Positions 35,288 to 43,083 are shown, numbered from the stretch's first letter. The stretch: 49,835 nt of DNA from Halorubrum sp. Boch-26 (GCF_029889805.1 NZ_JARANT010000007.1:1-49835), one strand, 5' to 3'. Numbers and translations: made by a program. The notes: a model not told the origin generated them from the letters alone.

Positions 35288-36730
35288 CTACTCCCAGTCG
35301 GCGGGCCAGAGGTCGGCCGCGCGCATTCCCGTCTCGAAGTCGGCGTCGCGGAACTCGGCGATGAGCGTATCGCGATCGAGCCGGGGCACGTCCCGCTCGG
35401 GCGCGGCGAACTCGCAGACGAGCAGCGCCGTCAGAATTGCGTGCTCTCGGATATTACGGTCGTCGACTTTGTCTCGCGTGTCGGCGTGCGTGTGGCCCCA
35501 CCCCCGGCCGCGGTCGCCGGAGTCGCTGTGGAGCTGAAGCGCCGGCACCCCGCGCCGGACGAACGGCCACTGGTCGGAGAACGGGTGCGGCTCCGCGTCC
35601 ACGGCGATCGGCTGGCGGGTCGCCGTCGACACCGACTTCGCGATCGACGCGGCGGCGTCGGAGGCGTGCGCGAGCGCGACGAGGTCCCGGTGGCGCCCCG
35701 CGCCGTCGACGTTGATCACCCCCCGTACCCGGTCGAGGTCGAGCGTCTCCGCCAAGTGTTCCGCCCCGAGCAGCCCGACCTCCTCGGCGCCGACCGCGAC
35801 GACGTCGACGCCGATCGGGAGGGCGGCCTCGGTCAGGATCCCCGCCGCGGTCGCGACGGTCGCGATTCCGCAGCCGTTGTCGAGCGCCCCCTCCGCGATG
35901 TCGTGGCCGTCGTAGTGGGCGAGCAGCAGGAGGCGGTCGTCCGTGTCGGGCCCCACGCGGCCGACGACGTTCCGGCTCTCGCCCCGGGCGGTCGTCGCCT
36001 CGACCGTGAGCTCGGCCTCGGCGGCCCCCGGCGCGTCGGCATCGTCGACGCTTCGTCCCTCACCGATCGCGTACTCACGGAGCCACGCCCCGGTCTCCTT
36101 GGAGACGCCGACGGCGACCGCGTCGGCCTCCCCGCCGAACGTCAGCGAGCCGGTCGGCGGGAGCTGCCCGTCGAGGTGGTTGACGAAGACGAAGCCGACC
36201 GCGCCGGCGTCGATCGCGTACCCGAACTTCTCCATGCGGTGGACGAACCGCCCGCCCGACGGGGTCGTGGTCGAGGCGACGGCGATCCGCCCTTCGACGT
36301 CGCGGTCGTCGATCTCAGCGGGGGTTCCGTATCCCACGTCGACGAGCGCGCCCGAGACCGCGCCTCCGGGCGAGTACGGGAGCGCGATAGACTCGAACTC
36401 CCGGGTCGCCGATTCTCCCACCCGATCCGGGACGTGGACCCGAAGCTCCGCGCGCTCGCGTTCCCACGCGTCCAGCTCGAAGGGATCGGTGTCGACGTCG
36501 GCGAGGCCGGCGCGCTCGAACGCCTCGGCGACGATCCCCGCCGCCCGGCGCTCACCGTCGCCCCCGGCCATGCGGCTGCCGATCGCGGTGAGATCGGTGA
36601 GGAAGCGCCACGGCTCGTCGTCGGTCCACGCTCGGGCGAGCGCCGGCGCGAGCGCGGCGCGTCGCTCGCGGACGCGCTCGACGGCCTCGGACGTGGCGGA
36701 CGCGTCGGCTTCGGTCGGCTGTGAGTGCAT
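35288..36730 (-). CDS. M28-family zinc aminopeptidase
   Basis: Probable zinc-dependent aminopeptidase of 480 residues. The metal ligands of the family are visible: LLAHYDGHDIAEGALDNGCG (His and Asp), VGAEEVGLLGAEHLAE (Glu-Glu), VINVDGAG (Asp) and HTHADTRDKVDDRNI (His). A PA-like inserted domain (about 130-260) lies between the N-terminal region and the catalytic core, as in many M28 proteins. There is no signal peptide, so it is probably cytoplasmic. ATG 36730 (MHSQPTEADAS) is preferred to an arginine-rich upstream Met at 36778. It is divergent from the tRNA-Gly remnant. Confidence 0.92.
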   Translation of the reverse strand: MHSQPTEADASATSEAVERVRERRAALAPALARAWTDDEPWRFLTDLTAIGSRMAGGDGERRAAGIVAEAFERAGLADVDTDPFELDAWERERAELRVHVPDRVGESATREFESIALPYSPGGAVSGALVDVGYGTPAEIDDRDVEGRIAVASTTTPSGGRFVHRMEKFGYAIDAGAVGFVFVNHLDGQLPPTGSLTFGGEADAVAVGVSKETGAWLREYAIGEGRSVDDADAPGAAEAELTVEATTARGESRNVVGRVGPDTDDRLLLLAHYDGHDIAEGALDNGCGIATVATAAGILTEAALPIGVDVVAVGAEEVGLLGAEHLAETLDLDRVRGVINVDGAGRHRDLVALAHASDAAASIAKSVSTATRQPIAVDAEPHPFSDQWPFVRRGVPALQLHSDSGDRGRGWGHTHADTRDKVDDRNIREHAILTALLVCEFAAPERDVPRLDRDTLIAEFRDADFETGMRAADLWPADWE

Positions 36731-36823
36731 AGAGCACTGACTGCCTCGGAAGCGTGTTAAACGTGTGGCTCCCGGCACCGGAAACGCTACGTTGAAGTGG
36801 GCCGGTCGGGCACTTCCGTTTGA

Positions 36824-36894
36824 GCACCGTTGGTCCAGTGGTAGGACATTAGCTTCCCAACCTAATAGCCCGTCGGTTCAATCGGGTACTGGTG
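36824..36894 (+). pseudogene. Degenerate tRNA-Gly copy at the left end (attachment site)
   Basis: The first 49 bases match tRNA-Gly(CCC) except for one change that breaks the last anticodon-stem pair (GC to CC). The T arm then reads TCGGTTCAATCGGG, which does not form a proper five-base stem, and the acceptor end is changed to ACTGGTGC. It is probably not a working tRNA but the remnant left by integration, marking the left boundary of the insert. Confidence 0.75.
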
Positions 36895-36994
36895 CGTTGG
36901 GAGCTAAGACGCGCGGTATATCCACTTTCCTCCGAATTTGGTAGTGAAAATAGGTCAGTAATGTACTGGTCTAACACTAATCCGGCAATCCCCA

Positions 36995-37006
36995 CGCAGT
37001 ACTGCG
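36995..37006. repeat. 12-base palindrome before the integrase gene
   Basis: CGCAGTACTGCG is a perfect palindrome, flanked by GGCAA and TTGCC, about 40 bases before the integrase start. It could be an operator or recombinase arm site. Confidence 0.45.
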
Positions 37007-37043
37007 GTTTGCCAACCCCTCAGGGCTACTACATGAATCAGCC

Positions 37044-38186
37044 ATGTTCGACACGATTGACGACGACGATGTAGAATTGCCTGTCTCACCAGTTGCAGAG
37101 TCAACCGTAGAAGACCTCGAAGAATACCCTCCACTACACCGAGAGAACTACAAGGGGTTCAAAACCGACCTCCTCAAGTGGTTACTCCGGACTGGCAAAG
37201 CTCCAGATAAGGGAGATGGATATGCGATAGAGACGGTTCGGCAGACACACTATCGCATTGAGCACGCATACCGCTGGAAATGGGAGAAAGATGGAATCAC
37301 GACAGATTTCACTCCTGATGATGCCGACGACCTGATCAAACTACTCAACGCACGAACGACAAAGCCCGAGTCAGAGGTAGCAAAGTACCAAAAGGCGATC
37401 AAGCGACTGTTTAAATACTTCAATCGTGCTAAGGGTCGCGATTACGAGTGGGACCCTGGATACCTGAACAGCAAGGGTGGCTCATCAATGAGCCATAGTT
37501 ACTTCAAAAAGTACGAACTCGGTCGATTGTATGAAGCGGCGCTGGAAATATCTGATTTTCGCAGTTATAACAACAAATCACTGACCCCGATTGAGCGGGA
37601 ACGGTTGTCTCATCACCTTGCAGATCGGAACGGGGTGAAAGTTGACGAGATTGGTCCGGAGGATTTCAAAGAAGCCGGTTCTTGGAAGTACCCGTCAATT
37701 ATCGCAGTCTGCTGTGACACGGGACTCCGACCCATTGAGGTCAAGCGGTCGAACACAGAGTGGATCAACCTCCGCGATCAAGAACTCGTGATCCCCTCCA
37801 AGGAATCGAGTAAGGGAGATTCAATGTGGGAAGTCGTGCTGTCAAGTGAGGCAACACGCGCCCTGAGTAACTGGATGGACGAGCGTGATGCCCTGAAAAA
37901 ATACGACGATAGCGATGCGATCTGGCTCACAAAATACGGGAACCCCTACAGTTCTGGTTCTCTGAACAATTTGCTAAACAAACTCATTGAGCGGGCAAAT
38001 ATTGAACCTCGGAATCGCGATCTCACTTGGTATTCGATCCGTCGAGGTGTTGCTACTCTTTGCGCCAACGAAGAGGGTATTCACAATGCGAAGGAACAGC
38101 TACGTCACAAGCAAATTGAGACAACTGAGCGGTATATCCACTCTGGTTCAGAAGAACGAGAGAAATTGGCTGACTCAAAGTGGTAG
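37044..38186 (+). CDS. Tyrosine recombinase/integrase
   Basis: Site-specific recombinase of 380 residues that presumably integrated this element into tRNA-Gly. An N-terminal core-binding (SAM-like) domain (about 28-130) is followed by the catalytic domain. Catalytic residues are Arg229 (DTGLRPIEVKR), Arg333 (WYSIRRGVATL), His355 (QLRHKQI) and Tyr364 (ERYIH). The usual His/Lys before Arg333 is not in its common place (Y-S-I-R rather than H-x-L-R). The gene is unbroken, unlike SSV-type integrases that split on insertion. Low GC and codon use differ from the host. The promoter is not clear. Confidence 0.93.
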   Translation: MFDTIDDDDVELPVSPVAESTVEDLEEYPPLHRENYKGFKTDLLKWLLRTGKAPDKGDGYAIETVRQTHYRIEHAYRWKWEKDGITTDFTPDDADDLIKLLNARTTKPESEVAKYQKAIKRLFKYFNRAKGRDYEWDPGYLNSKGGSSMSHSYFKKYELGRLYEAALEISDFRSYNNKSLTPIERERLSHHLADRNGVKVDEIGPEDFKEAGSWKYPSIIAVCCDTGLRPIEVKRSNTEWINLRDQELVIPSKESSKGDSMWEVVLSSEATRALSNWMDERDALKKYDDSDAIWLTKYGNPYSSGSLNNLLNKLIERANIEPRNRDLTWYSIRRGVATLCANEEGIHNAKEQLRHKQIETTERYIHSGSEEREKLADSKW

Positions 38187-38306
38187 GGTAGAAATAGTAT
38201 GAGAATCTTGATAAAACGGTCATACACCAACTCCGTACCCAATTTAATGATAGTAGACCAGACCCAATAATTACTCTCCCTCGAAAGCGCTCCCCCGAAC
38301 ACCTCA

Positions 38307-38314
38307 ATTTATTA
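38307..38314 (+). promoter_or_regulatory. TATA box of the winged-helix/HEPN operon
   Basis: ATTTATTA lies about 28 bases upstream of the ATG at 38339, so the operon probably has a leaderless transcript independent of the integrase. Confidence 0.55.
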
Positions 38315-38338
38315 CATATTGTGTGCCATTGGCTCAAC

Positions 38339-38827
38339 ATGAGCTATTCAAAGCCTCCATACGACGCTACAGTTGAAAACATTCGTCTGTTATGTGAGGA
38401 GTTACGTGACGCTTCAGGGATGAACAAAGATGATTTAGAAGAACAGACTGACGAACTGGGAGGATCTACATTTGACAGAACTCTTGAAGCCGCTGTTAGG
38501 CTTGGATTGTTTTCGGAACTGGACGGTGAATATCAGGCTACAACCGAGGGGAAGCAGATCGGGTACGGAAGGCTTGCTCCAGAAGAAGAAAAAGAGCTAT
38601 TCCGTGATTTGGTTAGCGGATACGGTTTCTACAGAGAATTGTTGAAAATTGTTGGTGGAGAGTTAACAAGCAACAATGGTGAACAGTACTTGGAGCGCGA
38701 TATTGTCCAGAGTGAAATCGGGATTAACTTTGATTTCGGAGTTGGTGATCGGACTCTAAAATCGGCGGCAGGGACATTCTTACAGATCTTAGATCAGTGT
38801 GGTGTCGGGAACTACACACGGGGTTAA
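38339..38827 (+). CDS. Winged-helix protein, N-terminal part of a split gene
   Basis: A 162-residue protein from ATG 38339. Residues 1-75 (VENIRLLCEELRDASG, TFDRTLEAAVRLGLFSEL, GEYQATTEGKQIGYG) form a winged helix, and 95-162 form a second, similar fold (FYRELLKIVGGELTSNNGEQ, then DRTLKSAAGTFLQILDQCGV). It ends GNYTRG-TAA. The next codons in the same frame read GDYPTRLVINEEYSEFLS, which looks like a direct continuation of the family sequence rather than a new protein. So this looks like the first part of a 283-codon gene broken by TAA at 38825. It resembles DUF5343-like proteins (from memory of the family). It starts the operon ending in the HEPN gene. Confidence 0.8.
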   Translation: MSYSKPPYDATVENIRLLCEELRDASGMNKDDLEEQTDELGGSTFDRTLEAAVRLGLFSELDGEYQATTEGKQIGYGRLAPEEEKELFRDLVSGYGFYRELLKIVGGELTSNNGEQYLERDIVQSEIGINFDFGVGDRTLKSAAGTFLQILDQCGVGNYTRG

Positions 38828-38848
38828 GGTGACTATCCCACCCGTCTT

Positions 38849-39190
38849 GTGATTAATGAAGAATATTCGGAGTTCCTCTCTAGACTGACAACGGAGGAAC
38901 AACCACCGAAAAACGATGGGGTAGCTCAGGAAGAACTACCCATTGATGAAGACGAATCAGATACTGAGGATTCTGTTGAATCCGAACAATCTGAATCTGT
39001 TGAGCCGGATGGCGAATCAGACAACCATCCGCCAGAATCTAGCGAGGGGACAGCAAAAATTGAAATGACAGAGGGAACAGTAGATGGGAATGCGGATTTA
39101 ACAATAGAGATTGAGATCTCTTCAGAAGATTGGGATAGTGAAGAAGTGATCTCGGTAATTGAATCGGTAAAAGGAACGGCTTCAGAATAG
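38849..39190 (+). CDS. C-terminal part of the split winged-helix gene
   Basis: Starts at GTG 38849 in the same frame as the preceding ORF, eight codons after its TAA. The 113 residues comprise a continuation of the winged-helix domain (EEYSEFLSRL), a very acidic linker (DEDESDTEDSVESEQSESVE) and a final segment AKIEMTEGTVDGNADLTIEI with EISSEDWDSEEVISVIESVK, a beta-alpha element often seen at the ends of DUF5343-type proteins. It is probably not an independent gene unless GTG initiation or reading through TAA occurs. The stop TAG is immediately followed by the ATG of the HEPN gene. Confidence 0.6.
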   Translation: MINEEYSEFLSRLTTEEQPPKNDGVAQEELPIDEDESDTEDSVESEQSESVEPDGESDNHPPESSEGTAKIEMTEGTVDGNADLTIEIEISSEDWDSEEVISVIESVKGTASE

Positions 39191-40156
39191 ATGTTTCCCG
39201 CCTACGTAGTTCCACCTGAAGATATTACTGAGGTACTATTTGCCCTTTCAGAACTGGATGATGATGCTGATCAGAGTGCTGTAGCGCAGTTTGTGGACGA
39301 ATCCACTCGGAAAGTACGAGAGTCAATAAGGATACTCCGAGAATTAGATATAATAGTTGGTGATGATACGCTTACATTAGATATTGAATACGACGATCTT
39401 GTTCAGCAATTACCGCCATCTGAGCGTGGCACGATTATTGAGAGGGCACTTCTGAGTTATCAACCATTTATTGATTATGCGACCTATCTCAAGAGAGGAT
39501 ATTCATCTGAGCAGGCAACACAGATGGTATTCGCTGCCAATACTGATCTATCTAGTGATGCCGAGTACGTACAAAGATATTTTCAGAGATTAGGATCTTA
39601 TTCAGGCATACTGACAGAAGACGGAGAGGTGTCCATTGAGGTTCGAGAGATACCTACTGATTCAACTCAGTCGATAGAAAAGCTTAGAGAAGCGTTAGAC
39701 TCCGAATTAGAGGTTCGTATTTATCTTGATGAGATTCTTGGTGAGGAGCTGATGAATTTCTTAGACGAAGATACTAAGTCGGATTTGTCAAGTGGGTACA
39801 TGAAACACTCCACCTCACCGGGTGACGCGATAAGTGCCGTCGGAAGAGCATTTGAGGACTTTCTTAGACATATTGGAGCAGACTTTGGTAACGAAGACCG
39901 CGACTACGGGAGTGCTTCCGGCATCATCCCAGTGGTGAATCATTTACAGGGAGATGATCTAGTAAGAAAAGTCCACAAGCGCCGAGTGTTTTCTTTAGCT
40001 GAGATTAGAAATAAGGGAGGGGCACATGGAGATGACACTGAAGTTCTTGAGCGGTGGGATACCTCCCCAGAAGTTGCTCTCAATACTGCGATCAGCGCTA
40101 CACTCTTGATAAGGAGTATCTACGTGTTCGCATCAGAAGAGAGGTTAGCATTGTGA
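39191..40156 (+). CDS. Winged-helix plus HEPN (Abi-C-like) protein, candidate defence effector
   Basis: A 321-residue protein starting directly after the stop of the preceding gene (TAG ATG). Residues 1-75 form a winged helix (DADQSAVAQFVDESTRKVRE, SIRILRELDIIVGDDTLT) and about 85-155 a second one (IERALLSYQPFIDYATYLKR, TQMVFAANTDLSSDAEYVQR). From about 200 a helical domain ends with EIRNKGGAHGDDTEVLERWD and LLIRSIYVF. RNKGGAH (Arg273-His279) is the R-x5-H pattern of HEPN ribonucleases, as in the abortive infection C-terminal (Abi_C) family. Many HEPN toxins cut RNA in antiviral or toxin-antitoxin systems. Activity and role are inference. Codon use matches the mobile element. Confidence 0.85.
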   Translation: MFPAYVVPPEDITEVLFALSELDDDADQSAVAQFVDESTRKVRESIRILRELDIIVGDDTLTLDIEYDDLVQQLPPSERGTIIERALLSYQPFIDYATYLKRGYSSEQATQMVFAANTDLSSDAEYVQRYFQRLGSYSGILTEDGEVSIEVREIPTDSTQSIEKLREALDSELEVRIYLDEILGEELMNFLDEDTKSDLSSGYMKHSTSPGDAISAVGRAFEDFLRHIGADFGNEDRDYGSASGIIPVVNHLQGDDLVRKVHKRRVFSLAEIRNKGGAHGDDTEVLERWDTSPEVALNTAISATLLIRSIYVFASEERLAL

Positions 40157-40531
40157 CTACAGCTGTCTTCCAATACGTTGAGGAGAAAATTCAGAACTAG
40201 ATTACTGAGATCTCCTGTCACAGTATGGCATAACCAGAGGCTTCCGCTACATTGCTCCTGTTGAAACAAATTCTAAGCCATTCTTTGAGCGGGATACGAT
40301 CAGTTTGCGCTTTTAGAGAATCTCATACACAGACTTTGCTATGTTTGTAGAGTGGATCTCAACAGAGTGATTGTACAGTAGCAATACTTTGAGCGGGCAA
40401 ATGTTGTGTTCCCACGAGATACTGTACTGCCCCTCGAAGTAGCACAATGAATGAGTTTATAACAGAGGATGCGTTTTAGCCAAATGCGAGATCGAACAGA
40501 GGCAACATCCGGAAAATGTTGCTGATTACCA
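40157..40531. other. Non-coding right end of the integrated element
   Basis: 375 AT-rich bases with no convincing gene. The word TTTGAGCGGG recurs at about 40287 and 40391. A hairpin GCAACAT / ATGTTGC (40502-40508 and 40516-40522) lies just before tRNA-Gly, and GTTTATAAC at about 40456-40464 could be a promoter. It could be a decayed gene, a small RNA or recombination arm sites. Confidence 0.5.
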
Positions 40532-40602
40532 GCACCGTTGGTCCAGTGGTAGGACATTAGCTTCCCAAGCTAATAGCCCGGGTTCAATTCCCGGACGGTG
40601 CA
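40532..40602 (+). tRNA. tRNA-Gly (CCC), integration target
   Basis: Acceptor GCACCGT pairs with ACGGTGC, discriminator A, no encoded CCA. Anticodon arm TTAGC / TTCCCAA / GCTAA gives anticodon CCC. T arm CCGGGTTCAATTCCCGG is intact. Length 71. It is the right boundary of the integrated element, so the working gene is at this end. A nearby copy of its 3' end lies at 40653-40666. Confidence 0.95.
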
Positions 40603-40616
40603 CTCACTTCGTCCGT

Positions 40617-40665
40617 GCACCGTCCGTACCCCCGCTCGCAAGCTCGCGGGGGTCCCGGACGGTGC
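40617..40665 (+). terminator. Long hairpin with a copy of the tRNA 3' end
   Basis: GCACCGTCCG (40617-40626) pairs with CGGACGGTGC (40656-40665), and inside it CCCCCGC with GCGGGGG, separated by a two-base mismatch. The 14 bases 40653-40666 equal the last 14 of tRNA-Gly (40589-40602). The left arm can also pair with the tRNA's own 3' end (40592-40603 with 40615-40626). It might be a terminator or processing signal, or a scar of recombination. Confidence 0.55.
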
Positions 40666-40711
40666 ATATCTGCGGCGAGCGATATAGCGACTCCGAGCGA
40701 CGGCGATCCGC

Positions 40712-41566
40712 TTAGACACCGCCCGCGTCATCGACCGTGAGATCGCCCGAAACCGCGTGCTGACTGGTCGTGCTGAGGTCGATTCCGGCGTCGCGACACC
40801 GCTCCGTCACGGTCCGGATGTACGCCGAGCGCGTCACCGAGAACTCCTCCCGATCCGGGTCGGCGATCCAGAAGCGCGCCTGCAGATCGATCGCCGTGTC
40901 CGCGAGGCCGGCGACGCGGACCGACGGAGCCGGATCGTCGATGACCTCCTCGTGGTCGGCGGCCGCGTCCAACAGGATCCGGGTCGTCTCGTCGATGTCG
41001 TCGGCGTAGCCGATACCGAAGGTCGCCGAGATGCGGAGCGTGTCGTTGCTCATGCGGTTCGTCACAGCGTTCGTCGCGAGCTCGGTGTTCGGCACCGTGA
41101 TCGTCTCGTTGTCGAACGTCCGGATACGGGTCACCCGGAACCCGATGTCGTCGATGAAGCCGGCGTTGCCGTTCCACTCGATCCAGTCGTCGATATTGAA
41201 GTTCCGGTCCTGCACGATGAACACGCCGGCGACGAAGTTCGACAGCACGTCTTGGGCCGCGAACCCGACGGCCAGCGTGAGCGCGGCGACGATGAGCGCC
41301 GAGCCGCCGAGGAATCCGGTGAACCCCGCGGCCCACGCCCCCACGACCAGCGCGGCGACGAGGGTGCCGACGCCGAGTAGCTTCTCTATCGTTCGTTCGA
41401 GGGTCGGTTCGAGCGTTCGGCGGGTGACCACCCAACTGACGATCGGGTTGACGACGTACCGGCCGGGGAGGTACAGCGCGCCGGCGACGACGAGGAACTC
41501 GGCGATCTGCCCGAAGAGCCCGACGTACTTCGGAACCAGTTCGGTGGCAACCTGCGACATGGCCAT
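40712..41566 (-). CDS. MscS-family mechanosensitive ion channel
   Basis: Small-conductance mechanosensitive channel for osmotic release, 284 residues from ATG 41566. Membrane segments lie at about 18-40, 65-85 and 90-120; the pore helix is ALTLAVGFAAQDVLSNFVAG with the conserved FVAGVFIVQDRNFNIDDWIE beta-domain start. The rest is the cytosolic beta/alpha cage (TRIRTFDNETITVPNTELAT). Longer frames to 42121 run through a proline- and arginine-rich stretch and are rejected. It is a second MscS-type channel in the window, shorter than that at 10103-11275. It is not part of the mobile element. Confidence 0.92.
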   Translation of the reverse strand: MAMSQVATELVPKYVGLFGQIAEFLVVAGALYLPGRYVVNPIVSWVVTRRTLEPTLERTIEKLLGVGTLVAALVVGAWAAGFTGFLGGSALIVAALTLAVGFAAQDVLSNFVAGVFIVQDRNFNIDDWIEWNGNAGFIDDIGFRVTRIRTFDNETITVPNTELATNAVTNRMSNDTLRISATFGIGYADDIDETTRILLDAAADHEEVIDDPAPSVRVAGLADTAIDLQARFWIADPDREEFSVTRSAYIRTVTERCRDAGIDLSTTSQHAVSGDLTVDDAGGV

Positions 41567-41643
41567 GGCTGACACAGCGGCGGGCGCGGAATGAACCTTG
41601 TCGTGTGAGAGGGGAGACTGCGCGGGGGACGGCGTGAGCTCGG

Positions 41644-43083
41644 CTAGAAGATGTTCGCCTGCCCGTAGACGGAGATGCCGGTGTCGGTGATCTCGTATGG
41701 CTTCGTCTCCCGAGAGTGGTTCGCGTCGCGGATCTTCTGGATCTCGACGGCCAGCCGCGTCTCGCGGAAGTCCGAGCCGCGGACGTACTGGAGCACGAAC
41801 ACCGCGTCGGTGAGGTACTCGACGATACCGTGGCGGGAGGCGTACGGGTTCTCCTCGCTGGCCTCGGAGGTGAGCAGCGTCGTCACGCCCGCCTCCTTCA
41901 GCGATCGGGTGAACCCGAACACCTCCGAGCGCCGCTTCGCCGGGTGGTCGTACATCATCTCCAGGAGCGAGACGGAGTCGAGCACCAGCCGGTCGGCGTC
42001 GAACTCGGCGATGAGCCGGGTGAGGTCGTTCCGGATCGACGCGAGCGAGTTCGCCATCTCGATGGGGTCGATCGCGACCACGGCGAGCCGATCCCCGGCG
42101 GCGGCCTCGCGGAACGCCCACCCCTTCTCCTCGGCGGTCGAGAAGATCGATTCGCGCGTCTGTTCGAGGGTGATGTAGACGCCCTTCCCGTCGGATTCGA
42201 GCGCCTCGTTGAGAAACTGGAGCGCGAACGTCGTCTTCCCGGTCCCCGCCCCGCCGATGACGGAGAGCAGGGAGCGTCGCGGAACCCCGCCGAGGATCAT
42301 GTCGTCGAGCCCCTGTATTCCGACATCGGTGCGCGCTATCGACGACTCGAACTCGTCCGGATCGACATCGAATCCCGTTTCTCCCCGCGGGCCACCGCCG
42401 GGGCCGCCGGGGCCGCCGCCTCCGCCGAACTCGCCGAATCCGGGCTCGTCCGACTGCGCCGAGGCGTTTCCGCGGTACCCGCCGAAGGGGTCGTCGTCGC
42501 CGAACGATCCGCCGTCGAAGGAGTCGCTGGCGCCGGCGCCGCCGAACGGGTCGCCGCCTCCGCCGCTCTCGGCTCCGCCGAACGGATCCGCCGAGCCTTC
42601 GTCCGGAACGGGCGATTCCGGGGCATCGAAGTCCCCGTCGCCGAACTCGGTACCGGAATCGTCGCCGGCCGCCTCATCGGACGAGCCCTCATCACCGGCC
42701 GCTCCGCCGGCAAACGGATCGGCGTCACCGAACGAACCCCCGCCGAAGGGCTCGCTCTCATCGGCGGCGTCGTCCGGTTCGGTCTCGTCCGTCTCGTCGC
42801 GGACGCCGCCGAACGGGGTGTCCTCGTCAACCCCGGGGCGGTCTTCCCCCGTGGTTCCGGCGTCGCTGCCCGCCGCATTCGCGGCGTCGTCGGGATCATC
42901 GACGCCTTCGGTTTCCGTTGCCTCGTCGCCCTCGGCCTCGTCGCCCTCGCCGTCGGTGGTTTCGTCGTCAGTGGTTTCGTCGTCAGTGGTTTCACCGTCG
43001 GTGGTTTCGCCGTCGACCGAGCGATCGGACTCCTCGTCGATGTCGCGCAGCGCGCGCTCGAACCAGTCGTCCTCCTCGCTCAT
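41644..43083 (-). CDS. KaiC-like RecA-family ATPase with a long acidic disordered N-terminus
   Basis: A 479-residue protein. Residues 1-240 are low complexity, acidic and glycine-rich, with repeated ETTDD units and several DPFGG or SFGD words. The RecA/KaiC-type ATPase domain follows: TDVGIQGLDDMILGGVPRRS, Walker A GGAGTGKTT (277-285), EQTRES (306-311), LVLDSVSLLEMMYDHPAKRR (Walker B) and the C-terminal FVLQYVRGSDFRETRLAVEI. The KaiC/GvpD/RAD55-like group acts in signalling, gas vesicle regulation or archaellum control; the specific role here is unknown. The disordered half is unusually long. It is divergent from nadK. Confidence 0.88.
   Translation of the reverse strand: MSEEDDWFERALRDIDEESDRSVDGETTDGETTDDETTDDETTDGEGDEAEGDEATETEGVDDPDDAANAAGSDAGTTGEDRPGVDEDTPFGGVRDETDETEPDDAADESEPFGGGSFGDADPFAGGAAGDEGSSDEAAGDDSGTEFGDGDFDAPESPVPDEGSADPFGGAESGGGGDPFGGAGASDSFDGGSFGDDDPFGGYRGNASAQSDEPGFGEFGGGGGPGGPGGGPRGETGFDVDPDEFESSIARTDVGIQGLDDMILGGVPRRSLLSVIGGAGTGKTTFALQFLNEALESDGKGVYITLEQTRESIFSTAEEKGWAFREAAAGDRLAVVAIDPIEMANSLASIRNDLTRLIAEFDADRLVLDSVSLLEMMYDHPAKRRSEVFGFTRSLKEAGVTTLLTSEASEENPYASRHGIVEYLTDAVFVLQYVRGSDFRETRLAVEIQKIRDANHSRETKPYEITDTGISVYGQANIF
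42956..43015. repeat. Four tandem 15-bp repeats inside the KaiC-like gene
   Basis: Unit GTGGTTTCGTCGTCA at 42956, 42971, 42986 and 43001 (the last two slightly diverged), encoding repeated (D/G)ETTD residues in the disordered N-terminus. Expected to vary in copy number between strains. Confidence 0.85.

Larger units (their letters stand above)
36823..40602. mobile_element. Integrated genetic element in tRNA-Gly
   Basis: A low-GC insert (clearly AT-richer than its neighbours, with A/T third codon positions) lies between a degenerate tRNA-Gly copy (36824-36894) and an intact tRNA-Gly (40532-40602). The 38 bases 36823-36860 and 40531-40568 are identical, then after one mismatch another 11 match, after which the left copy diverges. 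It carries a tyrosine recombinase, two parts of a split winged-helix gene and a HEPN-type gene. No replication or capsid genes are seen, so it may be a defence-carrying integrative element or a decayed plasmid or virus. Confidence 0.85.

Noticed and set aside
36892-37074. 60-residue open frame before the integrase
   Set aside because: It starts inside the tRNA remnant, with no family resemblance and no promoter.
42956-43015. CRISPR-like array
   Set aside because: The 15-bp units have no spacers and lie within a coding region encoding an acidic repeat. None of the other repeats (3311, 44908) has spacers either.
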